A stretch of DNA of 53,551 nucleotides from Thermotogae bacterium (lineage in GTDB: Bacteria > Thermotogota > Thermotogae > UBA12178). The stretch is taken from positions 1 to 53,551 of the forward strand of contig JAGGZV010000003.1 in the NCBI GenBank assembly GCA_021161835.1. The letters are read 5' to 3'. The notes beneath the pieces are model-generated. The model saw nothing but the letters and a program-made list of their open reading frames with translations, was not told the origin of the DNA and searched no databases. Position numbers and translations under genes: made by a program. This document shows, piece after piece, positions 1 to 9,344 of this stretch (the first letter of the stretch is position 1; every line of letters starts with the position of its first letter).

Positions 1-2165
1 TGGAAGCGACGGAGGGGTTTACACAAAAAGAGGCAGAGGAAGAATACGTTCAGGAAGGGACAGCGTTTTTGAAACTCAAGCCTGCGAACGATCTTGCGAA
101 AGGAGCGAAGGTATACATAGACGGAAAGTACGCTGGGGAGATAGGAGGAGAGCTATTTGTGAAAGAGATCCCTGCAGGAAAGCATGAAATATTGATAACG
201 AGTGAGAAGATAGAGGACATAAAGCTCGATGTGGAAGTGGGCGAATATGAGGCATATGAGAAAACTATCAGAGGCAAACCGGCAACGAGGGTGGTAAAGA
301 TCATCACGGAACCTGTCGGTGCAAAGGTTTACAGAAACGGGGAATATGTCGACATGTCACCCACGTTCCTCAAATTGGAAGTTGGAAAGACCTACAGAAT
401 AAGACTTGAAAAAGAAGGATATGAAACGAGAGAAATCAGCATATACATCCCGAAAAAAGGCCCGGTGGTTGAGAAGAAGTATGAACTGGAAGCGAAGAAA
501 AGCGTGCTCAGGGTCAATACGACCCCTCAAGGTGCGAAAGTCTACCTGAACGGCAGCTACGTTGGCCTGACTCCCTTGAAGCTTTCAAAACCAGCTGAGC
601 CTATAAAAGGAACCATAGAAATTGTGAAGCAAGGATACGCAAAAGAAGAGCTCGAAGTTCACATAACTCCTGGAGAGGAGAAGAGTATAGACATCAAACT
701 AAAGCGGGTGGTGACTCTGGATATAAGAACGACTCCATCTGGTGCGGAGGTTTATCTCAACGGCAAGTACATAGGAACGACGCCGCTTTATAAGGAGGTA
801 GTGTTGAAGGGAAGCGGGAAGCTGGTGATAAAAAAGGCGGGGTATGAAGCTCTGGAGAAAGAGGTATTCTCCTGGGATAACCGCATAGTGATAAGCGTTG
901 CCTTGAAGAAATTGCCAACCCCTTCCATCATCTGGCAAAAGTGCCTTGGAGGGAGCGGGGGTGATTGGGCTTGGTCAGTATCCGTCACGCCAGATGGAGG
1001 TTACATTGTAGCTGGGACTACACACTCAAACGATGGGGACGTGAGGAGGAATCATGGAGGAGGAGATTTCTGGGTGGTGAAACTTGACAGGAATGGGAAC
1101 ATAGTCTGGCAGAGAGCACTTGGAGGGAGCAGGGATGATGAAGCCTACTCAGTAGCTGTGACGCCAGATGGAGGATACATCGTCGCTGGGTATACGGAAT
1201 CAAACGACGGGGACGTGAAGGGGAATCATGGAGGAGGAGATTTCTGGGTGGTGAAACTTGACAGGAATGGGAACATAGTCTGGCAGAGAGCACTTGGAGG
1301 GAGCAGAGGTGATGTAGCCTTATCAGTATCCGTCACGCCGGATGGAGGTTACATTGTAGCTGGGATTACACGCTCAAACGATGGGGACGTGAGGGGGAAT
1401 CATGGAGAAGGAGACTTTTGGGTGGTGAAACTTGACAGGAATGGGAACATAGTCTGGCAGAGAGCACTTGGAGGAGGCTGGAATGATGTAGCTTACTCAG
1501 TATCCGTCACGCCAGATGGAGGATGCATCGTAGCTGGGTACACGTGGTCAATTGACGGGGACGTGAGGGGGAATCATGGAGGAGGAGATTTCTGGGTGGT
1601 GAAACTTGACAGGAATGGGAACATAGTCTGGCAGAGAGCACTTGGAGGGAGCTTGGAGGATTGGGTCTACTCAGTAACCGTGACGCCGGATGGAGGGTAC
1701 ATCGTAGCTGGGTACACACTCTCAAACGGCGGGGACGTGAGAGGAAAGCATGGAGGAGCAGATTTTTGGATAGTGAAGCTTGACAAGGATGGGAACGTAG
1801 AATGGCAGAAGTGCCTTGGAGGGAGCAATGATGATGCAGCCTACTCAGTGGCTGTCACTCCAGATGGAGGATACATCGTAGCTGGGGTGACATGGTCAAA
1901 TGACGGTGACGTGAGTGGAAATCATGGATACGGGGATTTTTGGGTAGTGAAGCTTGACGGGGAGGGAAACATAGTCTGGCAGAGAGCACTTGGAGGGAAC
2001 GAAGATGATTCAGCCTTATCAGTATCCGTCACACCGGATGGAGGATACATCGTAGCTGGGTACACGCAATCATATGACGGAGACGTGAAAGGGTGGCATG
2101 AGGGATATGATGAAAATTGGAAACCATATCCAGACTTCTGGATCGTCAAACTCGGCTGGAAATAA
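1..2165 (+). CDS. PEGA-domain protein with C-terminal seven-repeat beta-propeller-like region (5' end outside window)
   Basis: Frame stays open to the window start (…EATEGFTQKEAEEEYVQEGTAFLKLKPAND…). Repeated PEGA motifs (TTPxGAxVYLNGxYVGxTPL). Seven about 58-aa repeats 'NIVWQRALGGS..D.AYSVSVTPDGGYIVAGYT.SNDGDV.GNHGGGDFWVVKLDRNG'. Confidence 0.85.
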   Translation, partial: EATEGFTQKEAEEEYVQEGTAFLKLKPANDLAKGAKVYIDGKYAGEIGGELFVKEIPAGKHEILITSEKIEDIKLDVEVGEYEAYEKTIRGKPATRVVKIITEPVGAKVYRNGEYVDMSPTFLKLEVGKTYRIRLEKEGYETREISIYIPKKGPVVEKKYELEAKKSVLRVNTTPQGAKVYLNGSYVGLTPLKLSKPAEPIKGTIEIVKQGYAKEELEVHITPGEEKSIDIKLKRVVTLDIRTTPSGAEVYLNGKYIGTTPLYKEVVLKGSGKLVIKKAGYEALEKEVFSWDNRIVISVALKKLPTPSIIWQKCLGGSGGDWAWSVSVTPDGGYIVAGTTHSNDGDVRRNHGGGDFWVVKLDRNGNIVWQRALGGSRDDEAYSVAVTPDGGYIVAGYTESNDGDVKGNHGGGDFWVVKLDRNGNIVWQRALGGSRGDVALSVSVTPDGGYIVAGITRSNDGDVRGNHGEGDFWVVKLDRNGNIVWQRALGGGWNDVAYSVSVTPDGGCIVAGYTWSIDGDVRGNHGGGDFWVVKLDRNGNIVWQRALGGSLEDWVYSVTVTPDGGYIVAGYTLSNGGDVRGKHGGADFWIVKLDKDGNVEWQKCLGGSNDDAAYSVAVTPDGGYIVAGVTWSNDGDVSGNHGYGDFWVVKLDGEGNIVWQRALGGNEDDSALSVSVTPDGGYIVAGYTQSYDGDVKGWHEGYDENWKPYPDFWIVKLGWK
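943..2150 (+). repeat. Seven tandem about 174-bp coding repeats (58 aa each), several nearly identical at DNA level
   Basis: Recurring 'ggaggagatttctgggtggtgaaacttgacaggaatgggaacatagtctggcagagagcacttggaggg' with about 174-bp period. Confidence 0.85.
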
Positions 2166-2220
2166 GAGAAAGGGTACTTCGAGGCAACTGCCTGAAATCG
2201 CTTCGCCGAATAAAAAACTA

Positions 2221-2243
2221 CCCCGCCACCGGCGGGGTTTTTT
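2221..2243 (+). terminator. Rho-independent terminator after the PEGA protein
   Basis: Perfect 7-bp GC stem ccccgcc-acc-ggcgggg followed by tttttt. Confidence 0.8.
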
Positions 2244-2280
2244 GCGCTCTGCTATAATCCTCCATGGGGGTGACCTGGAT

Positions 2281-3981
2281 ATGAAAAACCTTCCAATAGG
2301 TGTAGAAGACTTTGAGGAGATTATAGAAGGTGGTTATTACTATGTTGACAAATCTCTTTTGATAAAGGATATAATGGATCTTCCTGGGAAGATAAAGCTC
2401 ATAACAAGACCAAGGCGATTTGGGAAGACATTGAACATGAGCATGGTGGAGAATTTCTTTTCGCTGTTCAAGAAGAATGATTTATTTGAAGGTCTTGCGA
2501 TATGGGATGAAAAAGCAATAGTTAAGGATAACTACCACAAATGGCCTGTTGTGTTTGTGTCCTTTAAGGAATTGAAGGATACAGATTGGGAAAGAGCAGT
2601 TGTTCACATGAAAGCAATGCTCAGTGAGGTTGCGCTTAAATATCTGGAATACGTGAAGAATGATTCGGACAGAAAATTCTTGAAACGTCTAGCAGACATC
2701 GAGGCATATTTGGAAGAATACGGAACTCTTTTAAAGAGAGTGACGAGGATTCTACACGAAAAGTTTGGAAAGAAAGTGATTCTCCTGATAGACGAATATG
2801 ACGTACCAATAGAGGCTGCATATACGAATAGGCACAAGGATCCTGATTATTATGACAACATGGTGGCCTTCATGAGGAACATGCTGACTGCAGCGCTCAA
2901 GGGGAATGAGTATTTAGAGTTCGGGATCCTTACAGGAGTTTACAGAGTTGCGAAAGAGTCTATTTTCTCGGGTCTAAACAATCTTGAAGTCTTCACGGTA
3001 TTTGACAATGCCATGGAAATGAGATTTGGTTTCACGGAGGAAGAGATAAAGAAGCTTCTTGAATATTACAGCCTTAACGAAGAGGATAAAAAAATCGTCG
3101 ATGAGTGGTATGGAGGTTTCAGAATAGGGGAATACGCTCCCCTTTACAACCCCTGGAGTGTGATCAAGTACATCAAAGAAAGGATACATGGAAGGTGTGA
3201 CCCAGAAAAGGCGGCGCAGTCATACTGGATAAACACATCATCAAACGACATTATAAAGGAGCAGGTGGAGAAAAAAACTCAGGTTAAAGACAAACTCGAT
3301 GCATTGCTTGAAGGGAAGGAAGTAAAAGTCAGGCTCGATCCATGGCTTTCGTTGAGAGAACTTGAGGAGGTGCCTTCCGGTGTTTGGACACTTCTCGCAT
3401 CGAGTGGGTACCTGGCTGCAAGGTACATTGAGAGGAAAATCTATACAGTCAGGATACCGAACAAGGAGATAGAGGAGTTCTTCAAAGACGTTGTGGGTGT
3501 ATGGCTCAAGGAAACGGTGGGATTTTCCGGTGATGAACTTTACTTTGTGCTTGAGGAGATGCTATCTGATGGGAAGGTTGAAAGGTTCAAGGAACTTCTT
3601 GATAAATTCATAAAGAACTCGCTCAGCTATTATGACTTTGGCTTTGAAGAACCGGAGCGTGTGTACAAAGCGTTTCTTTTAGGGATGCTTTCGATAGCGA
3701 TAAACGGGTATGAGGTAGAAAGTGAGATGGAATCAGGATACGGACGGCTTGATGTTGTGATATATCCGAAAGAAAGGCGATATGGAAGCTATGCGGCGAT
3801 ATTTGAAGTGAAGCGTGCAGATAGTGAAAAGAATCTTGAAGATCTTGCAAAGCAAGCACTGGAGCAGATAAAGGGGAAAGAATACTATGCGAAGATGAAA
3901 GAAAAGGGATATGGGATAATAGGTTTTGGGATAGCGTTTTGTGGAAAGAAAGCAATGGTGAACAGTCGGATTTTATATTAG
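2281..3981 (+). CDS. AAA-ATPase-like / PD-(D/E)XK nuclease-like protein (DUF1703 type)
   Basis: N-term 'LPIGVEDFEEIIEGGYYYVDKSLLIKDI…RPRRFGKTLNMSM', 'LLIDEYDVPIEAAY', C-term 'GYGRLDVVIYP…AAIFEVKRA'. ATG at 2281 preferred over the ORF-track start, which spans the terminator. Confidence 0.85.
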   Translation: MKNLPIGVEDFEEIIEGGYYYVDKSLLIKDIMDLPGKIKLITRPRRFGKTLNMSMVENFFSLFKKNDLFEGLAIWDEKAIVKDNYHKWPVVFVSFKELKDTDWERAVVHMKAMLSEVALKYLEYVKNDSDRKFLKRLADIEAYLEEYGTLLKRVTRILHEKFGKKVILLIDEYDVPIEAAYTNRHKDPDYYDNMVAFMRNMLTAALKGNEYLEFGILTGVYRVAKESIFSGLNNLEVFTVFDNAMEMRFGFTEEEIKKLLEYYSLNEEDKKIVDEWYGGFRIGEYAPLYNPWSVIKYIKERIHGRCDPEKAAQSYWINTSSNDIIKEQVEKKTQVKDKLDALLEGKEVKVRLDPWLSLRELEEVPSGVWTLLASSGYLAARYIERKIYTVRIPNKEIEEFFKDVVGVWLKETVGFSGDELYFVLEEMLSDGKVERFKELLDKFIKNSLSYYDFGFEEPERVYKAFLLGMLSIAINGYEVESEMESGYGRLDVVIYPKERRYGSYAAIFEVKRADSEKNLEDLAKQALEQIKGKEYYAKMKEKGYGIIGFGIAFCGKKAMVNSRILY

Positions 3982-4199
3982 GTAAGTGTGGACCTTTTGA
4001 AAGGCACATGACACGTAAATATTTACCTTCCCTTGCTCTTCTTACAGTATGTCATGATATACCCAGGACACAAGCTGTTTTAGGTACATTACCGTTGTTC
4101 TCTTCAAGAATTTTTTACAAGCATTCTAGCTTTTTCAAGGGAGGAGTCTTAACTGGTAAATATCTGCATATCCATCTGGGGGAACACACTCCTGTCAGC

Positions 4200-4228
4200 T
4201 TGACCTATCATCGATGGTGATGTAAAAT
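4200..4228 (+). promoter_or_regulatory. Sigma70-type promoter for the tRNA pair
   Basis: TTGACC - 17 bp - TAAAAT, ending 12 bp before the first tRNA. Confidence 0.65.
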
Positions 4229-4240
4229 TGGAAATGGTAT

Positions 4241-4316
4241 GCGGCCGTAGCTCACTTGGTAGAGCACCAGCTTCCCAAGCTGGGGGTCGCGGGTTCGAGT
4301 CCCGTCGGCCGCTCCA
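4241..4316 (+). tRNA. tRNA-Gly(CCC)
   Basis: Cloverleaf: acceptor gcggccg/cggccgc, anticodon stem ccagc/gctgg with loop ttCCCaa, ggttcgagtcc T-arm, encoded CCA. Confidence 0.93.
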
Positions 4317-4323
4317 TAAATGG

Positions 4324-4400
4324 GCAGGCGTAGCTTCAATCGGTGGAGCGCCGCCTTGGTAAGGCGGAGGTTGTGGGTTCGAGTCCCATCGCCTGCTCCA
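4324..4400 (+). tRNA. tRNA-Thr(GGT)
   Basis: Acceptor gcaggcg/cgcctgc, anticodon stem ccgcc/ggcgg with loop ttGGTaa, gggttcgagtccc T-arm, encoded CCA. Confidence 0.93.
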
Positions 4401-4404
4401 GAGA

Positions 4405-4435
4405 GGGGGACGAAAATCCCCCGTTTTTTATTTTT
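4405..4435 (+). terminator. Terminator after the tRNA pair
   Basis: ggggga-cgaaaa-tccccc stem followed by gttttttattttt. Confidence 0.7.
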
Positions 4436-5717
4436 GTATAATTACCGGTCCAAGTCGCATATCCCGTTCGTAGGATCTATGCTCTTCGGATCTGAAGAAA
4501 ACCGAGTGTATGTTGGTAGCCCTCACGTCGAGTTCGAACTGTTCGATGAACAGAGAAGGATCGATATGCATGAATCTCTCTTTCTTGAGCGATTTTTTTA
4601 GCACCTGTATGTACTGAGAAGCGTTGGTCACATGGGGTAGGAGTGCCTTTTCTCTGATGATGGCCAGTAGTTTCCTTCCTTTTTTCGTGAAGCCCAGGAT
4701 TCTGAGATATTGAGGTCCTTTCTTGTTACTGCTGTTGACAAGATCTTTCCTCATCATGAGAATCGGGTAGAGCGAGAGGCGCCTCAATCGTGAAAAAGTG
4801 AAGCGCTTGGTTTTAACTTTTTCCAGCAGGTCCAGTGCATCTCTGGAACGGGGGGCATACTTCGCGAAACGTTCATCCAGACCTTCGTTGAACCCTGCGT
4901 AGTCACTCAAATCGGAGCGTTTCAGTGCTCTGAAGGTTGCGAGGATCAAAACACTGAGATCTTCGTAAAAAATGGGGCCACGACCTTCCCTGAATTCTCT
5001 CATAAGTATTTCGAAAGTTTGGGAAGGAACGGCTTCTTTCACCTTTTCCATATCCTGCGACTTTATCGAATTACGTATGGCCGTAGCGCTGGAGTATTTT
5101 CCTCTGTGATGTTGTTCGGTGTAGTCTGCTCCTATCCTTCTTATGGTGTGGAATTTCATGGAGGTTTTCAATCTGTAAGCGCTTACAAGATATTCCAGGC
5201 CCAGTATATCGTTGGAACGTGCTATGATGTCCACCAACGTAGGGTCGAGTATCCTCTTTTTTTCAACGTATCGCATTATTGCAACACGTCTGGCGTTGGG
5301 AAATGATAGCCCTTTTTTTAGTTCCTGGTGCAGATATTCAACGTAATCTTCTGGTTCCTCTACAATTATCTCCGCTATTTTCTTCAGGATATCGATTTTG
5401 CCAGATTCGCTGCCGAAAACAACGTCGGTTACAACGTGAGTGTTGTGAAGGATCGCTACTGCTCCAAAGGCGAATCCGCCTGCATCCTGAATGGCGAACA
5501 CGGTGGGAAGCTCCACAACCACATCGATTCCGGATCTGAGAGCCATCTCTGTTCGAGCGAATTTGTCAACCACGGCAGGTTCTCCACGTTGGGTAAAGTT
5601 TCCACTCATAACTGCCAGCGTGTAATCGGGTTGTACGAGTTCTTTGGCCTTATTCAAGTGGTAGAGATGTCCATGATGAAGCGGGTTGTATTCCACTATC
5701 ACTCCCAGTACTCTCAA
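4428..5717 (-). CDS. tmcAL: tRNA(Met) cytidine acetate ligase (nucleotidyltransferase family)
   Basis: 'MRVLGVIVEYNPLHHGHLYHL…MSGNFTQRGEPAVVDKFARTEMAL' and 'SSATAIRNSI'. Confidence 0.9.
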   Translation of the reverse strand: MRVLGVIVEYNPLHHGHLYHLNKAKELVQPDYTLAVMSGNFTQRGEPAVVDKFARTEMALRSGIDVVVELPTVFAIQDAGGFAFGAVAILHNTHVVTDVVFGSESGKIDILKKIAEIIVEEPEDYVEYLHQELKKGLSFPNARRVAIMRYVEKKRILDPTLVDIIARSNDILGLEYLVSAYRLKTSMKFHTIRRIGADYTEQHHRGKYSSATAIRNSIKSQDMEKVKEAVPSQTFEILMREFREGRGPIFYEDLSVLILATFRALKRSDLSDYAGFNEGLDERFAKYAPRSRDALDLLEKVKTKRFTFSRLRRLSLYPILMMRKDLVNSSNKKGPQYLRILGFTKKGRKLLAIIREKALLPHVTNASQYIQVLKKSLKKERFMHIDPSLFIEQFELDVRATNIHSVFFRSEEHRSYERDMRLGPVIIQK

Positions 5718-6346
5718 GTTGATCTCTCCCTATTTTTCAGGAATCCCAGGAATATTATGAAATTTATAACGGCATGTAGCACTATGGGGACTATCAACGC
5801 GTTGGATCTTTGATAAGTATAGCCTATAATGAGGGAGAGAACGAAACGTGTGGGAATGGCAAGGACAAACTCCAGAAGAGTTTCGAATCTGGCAAACACG
5901 TTGGCAGCGTGGAAAAAGGTGAAGGCCAGAGATGCCAGAATGGTGCTCCATTTCAATCCCAGGGTGCTCCAGGGTATGTAAAGGTTCAGAAGGTTTTGGA
6001 TCATACCTCTGAACACTATTTCTTCCGCTACGCTCGCGAAGACAACCGCTATCAGAAACAGATCCAGCATGGATATCCTTATCCTTCGTGCTCCTCCTAT
6101 CTTGGCATGTTTACCTGCAAACATCATTGCCACTATCACCAGAAAACCCATGAGGAAGACGTCGAGCTGGAACTCAGTTACAAGCCAATTCAGACGTGCG
6201 AGTATGGCCATGAAAACTGCGTAGGATGCCAGAATGATTTCCAGAATCAGAGGGCCATGGGGGCGATGCTTGAGGATCCCGCTGAAAATTAGCGGCAAGG
6301 AAAAATAAACCATCAACGCCAGAAGAGCTTCCAGAGTGTTCATCAT
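5714..6346 (-). CDS. CPBP-family intramembrane metalloprotease
   Basis: Multi-TM protein with 'ASVAEEIVFRGMIQN' and 'FTFFHAANVF'. Confidence 0.8.
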   Translation of the reverse strand: MMNTLEALLALMVYFSLPLIFSGILKHRPHGPLILEIILASYAVFMAILARLNWLVTEFQLDVFLMGFLVIVAMMFAGKHAKIGGARRIRISMLDLFLIAVVFASVAEEIVFRGMIQNLLNLYIPWSTLGLKWSTILASLAFTFFHAANVFARFETLLEFVLAIPTRFVLSLIIGYTYQRSNALIVPIVLHAVINFIIFLGFLKNRERST

Positions 6347-6612
6347 TCGTACTCACCCATTCCATAGACAAATGCCAGAACTTCCGCAACCACTTTATAC
6401 AACTCTTCGGGTATTTCAGAGTATATTTCCAATCTGAACAGATCTTCCACCAGTTCAGGATTTTCCACGATGGGTATGCCTTTTTCTTTCGCTATCTCTA
6501 TTATTGCTTCGGCAACCTCTCCAACACCTTTTGCTATCACCACAGGCGCGGTGTCAACATCTTTATTGTATTTTAAAGCCACCGATTTTTTTCTTCTTTC
6601 ATTTTCATCCAT
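6343..6612 (-). CDS. FlhB C-terminal-domain homologue (FlhX / YlqH type)
   Basis: 'RRKKSVALKYNKDVDTAPVVIAKGVGEVAEAIIEIAKEKGIPIVENPELVEDLFRLEI…IPEELYKVVAEVLAFVY'. Confidence 0.85.
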   Translation of the reverse strand: MDENERRKKSVALKYNKDVDTAPVVIAKGVGEVAEAIIEIAKEKGIPIVENPELVEDLFRLEIYSEIPEELYKVVAEVLAFVYGMGEYE

Positions 6613-8524
6613 ATATTTCGAATCCCTCCCGTGATAACATCGGCAATACCAGCTCTTTTCTGTGCGTGGCGAATCGTATGTCTACTACTTCAAAACCCAG
6701 ATTTTCCAGCTTCCTCAGCAGTTTTGAAGCTTTTATCCTTGCCTTACCCGATCTTTTTTCGACTTTTGCCATTATGCTCACCGTCTTTTCATTTACGTGT
6801 ATCCATCCTTCCACTTCTCCATATTCCGGGGTTCTCAGGGCGAGAAGTATGGAATATATCTTTCTCCTACCCTGTGGCATTTCGAGTTCTTTTTCATTAA
6901 CGTACACTTCTCCGTTTGCGAGTTGCTTCAACCAGAAAAAGCGTACGCCATCCAACAGGAACCTGTTGATCGTCTTCTCTATTTCTATACGTTCGGGAGA
7001 GGCACGTAGCTTCTCATTCAGAGCTTCCATGAGCTTTATCAATTCCTTTTTGGAAGCGTTATCAACTTTAAAAGATTCTTTCAATCGCATTTTTCTTCCT
7101 TTTCTCTTAATGTTTTTGGGGATGCTGGAGGGTGAGAATCGTGAAATTACTCTGTAAACCTTGTTCGGTGGATGTTGTAGATGATGGGATTTTGTCATGA
7201 AGAACCTTTTGAACACCATGGATTTTTCTCCGTTTTTCAGGAACGCTTCGATTTTCTTGAGGTGATCGTGCGGAATGAATCCTTCGGCTTTCATCAAGAT
7301 CGAATTTCCCTTTGTTACTTTGAATCCCTTTTCTTTCATAAACATCGTGACATTGGAAGCTTCTTTTTCAAGTTCTGGAAGAGATAGTGTGCTGGTGAAA
7401 TCCAGAATCATGTACGTTGGTTCCTTCTCTGTGTTTATCACCACGGTTACGCTATGACTACCGGAGCTGAAATTCCACACCTCTTTTCCCGGGAATTTTA
7501 TCAGAAGTGTTGGTGGGAGCCTGTTCCGTATGGATGTATCCAGGAAATCTACTCCTGGTTCAAAAGTCTCAAGTGGTGTATCCACTGGTTGAAGAATTAC
7601 AACATTGCCGATGTTGCGTTCGAAAATAGAGCTTGTTTTTCCAAGCAACGGTTCCAGAGTGGAGAGTAATCTATTGAAAAGGTCAGCACGTGTGAAGAGT
7701 GATATTTCAATGCCCATTTTTCCCGTCCTCATGAGCAAACCAGGGAGGATTTTGAAACTTCTGATACCCATTTCTTTTATCCCGTCGAGTGTTTTCGCTA
7801 CAACCATGTCAATATCGGAGTTTTTCTCCACTACATTGATTTGTAGATATTCAGGTTTTTCCAGAGTTTCTGTTCTGGTGTGGAAAATCAGCTTCAGGAG
7901 ATCCAGCACCTTAAGTTGTGGTACTCTGAAACCACCTTTGTTCGTTATCACGTAACTGCAACTTCCAGTTATTGGACTTGTTTCTTTGTATATGGAGGAA
8001 GCAAGAGATTTGAAAGCCTCACACAGCTGTTTTATTTCAGATGGTGATGCGTTTGAAAGCTTTGAAAGATCCGCGAATATGAGAAAACGCTCGAAAATCC
8101 TCAAACTTCTTTCATCCAGTTTGTCCAGCACAAGACGGAATTTTTCACCGATGTAAGGTACCATCTCGGGTTTTATGTTCGATGGTATAGGGATTCGAAG
8201 TTTCGTATCGTTTTTTTCACCTACAACGAAACTCTTGTCTTCCAGATCGAATGAAGCTATTACACGTGCTTTCAAATGCTCCGAGGGGGCAGAATCGGGA
8301 TCCATCCAGAATCTGATGGTATCTCCTGACTTCAGATTTGAAACATCATTTTCTGCGGACAGCAGGAATATCCTTTTTCCTATCTGTACGGTAAGAACGT
8401 TGGCAGAGGACGAGACTACCTTACCCAATTTTCCTCTACTGACGGATTTAGATTCGTTGAAAATCCTCCTGACGGGTTCGAAACCCCATACTCTCACTCT
8501 CTCACTCCCGGGTGATTCTATCAC
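6605..8524 (-). CDS. Uncharacterised protein next to flhX, possibly YlqG / hook-length-control-like
   Basis: Intact 639-aa ORF. Call rests on position next to an flhX-type gene, as ylqG is next to ylqH; no strong own motif. Confidence 0.5.
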   Translation of the reverse strand: MIESPGSERVRVWGFEPVRRIFNESKSVSRGKLGKVVSSSANVLTVQIGKRIFLLSAENDVSNLKSGDTIRFWMDPDSAPSEHLKARVIASFDLEDKSFVVGEKNDTKLRIPIPSNIKPEMVPYIGEKFRLVLDKLDERSLRIFERFLIFADLSKLSNASPSEIKQLCEAFKSLASSIYKETSPITGSCSYVITNKGGFRVPQLKVLDLLKLIFHTRTETLEKPEYLQINVVEKNSDIDMVVAKTLDGIKEMGIRSFKILPGLLMRTGKMGIEISLFTRADLFNRLLSTLEPLLGKTSSIFERNIGNVVILQPVDTPLETFEPGVDFLDTSIRNRLPPTLLIKFPGKEVWNFSSGSHSVTVVINTEKEPTYMILDFTSTLSLPELEKEASNVTMFMKEKGFKVTKGNSILMKAEGFIPHDHLKKIEAFLKNGEKSMVFKRFFMTKSHHLQHPPNKVYRVISRFSPSSIPKNIKRKGRKMRLKESFKVDNASKKELIKLMEALNEKLRASPERIEIEKTINRFLLDGVRFFWLKQLANGEVYVNEKELEMPQGRRKIYSILLALRTPEYGEVEGWIHVNEKTVSIMAKVEKRSGKARIKASKLLRKLENLGFEVVDIRFATHRKELVLPMLSREGFEIYG

Positions 8525-9344
8525 TCAACCCTTTCACGATCTTTTCAACAACGTTGGGATCTTTGAAGAGGGCACTTCCCACGGCCACCGCATCTGCGCC
8601 CAGATCCAGATACTCCTTAGCATCTTCAGCCGTGTAGACACCCCCTGAAGCGATTATGAAAATGTCTTCGAAGTGTTTGCGAACTTCGTAGATCATCCTC
8701 AAAGCAATGGGTTTGAGAATGGGACCTGACAAACCACCCACAACGTAATTTCTGCCCGCATCCATGTGTAAACCTCTGATGGTGTTTATGAGTGTTACCC
8801 CATCCCATCCTTCTGTTTTTATGAGTTCAACCGCTTTTTCCACGAATATGCCTTCCATTCCTATTTTTGCTATCAGGAACGTGTTGGGTAGCGTTTCCCT
8901 TATTAATCTTAAAGTGTCCCGCCATTCCTGCTTGTTTTCAATTATTGAAAGTCCCCCTTTCTCAACATTGGGGCACGAGAAGTTGAATTCAACTGCCTCG
9001 AACTTCTCAGATATCTCGCTGAATCTTTCAGATATTTTCAGGTATTCGTCTTTCGATTCCCCACCCAGGCTCGCTATCACTTTCACTTTTTCGAACAGGT
9101 GGTTAAACTCTCCTTTTTTTACATCCTTCAGAAACCTTTCTATGCCTGGGTTTTCCAGACCTATGGAATTCAAAATGTAGAATTCTCCCGCTCTCATTCT
9201 GGGAGGAGGATTGCCACTTTTTGGTTTGTAAGTTATCGTTTTGAGGGTATATGCGCCAACATATTCTGGCGGTATGAAATGCATGTACTCACCGAATCCA
9301 CCAACACCGGACGCTATCACAATGGGAGGATTTATTACCAGCAC
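8502..9344 (-). CDS. pyrD: Dihydroorotate dehydrogenase, class 1B catalytic subunit
   Basis: 'EFNFSCPNVEKGG', 'NTIRGLHMDAG…GGLSGPILKPIALRMIYEV', 'IIASGGVYTAEDAKEYLDLGADAVAVGSALF'. Confidence 0.9.
   Translation of the reverse strand: MLVINPPIVIASGVGGFGEYMHFIPPEYVGAYTLKTITYKPKSGNPPPRMRAGEFYILNSIGLENPGIERFLKDVKKGEFNHLFEKVKVIASLGGESKDEYLKISERFSEISEKFEAVEFNFSCPNVEKGGLSIIENKQEWRDTLRLIRETLPNTFLIAKIGMEGIFVEKAVELIKTEGWDGVTLINTIRGLHMDAGRNYVVGGLSGPILKPIALRMIYEVRKHFEDIFIIASGGVYTAEDAKEYLDLGADAVAVGSALFKDPNVVEKIVKGLSDRITRE

Noticed and set aside
699-1725. Minus-strand ORFs at 699-938, 788-988, 1018-1293 and 1507-1725
   Set aside because: Shadow ORFs antisense to the propeller repeats; low-complexity translations repeat because the DNA repeats.
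3939-4220. 93-aa plus ORF
   Set aside because: Overlaps the end of the DUF1703-type gene, has no recognisable domain, and covers intergenic DNA and the tRNA promoter.
4320-4601. 93-aa plus ORF starting in tRNA-Thr
   Set aside because: Translation of a tRNA, terminator and antisense tmcAL.
6504-7157. 217-aa plus ORF antisense to the ylqG-like gene
   Set aside because: Lies opposite an intact 639-aa ORF in a tight operon; no motif.
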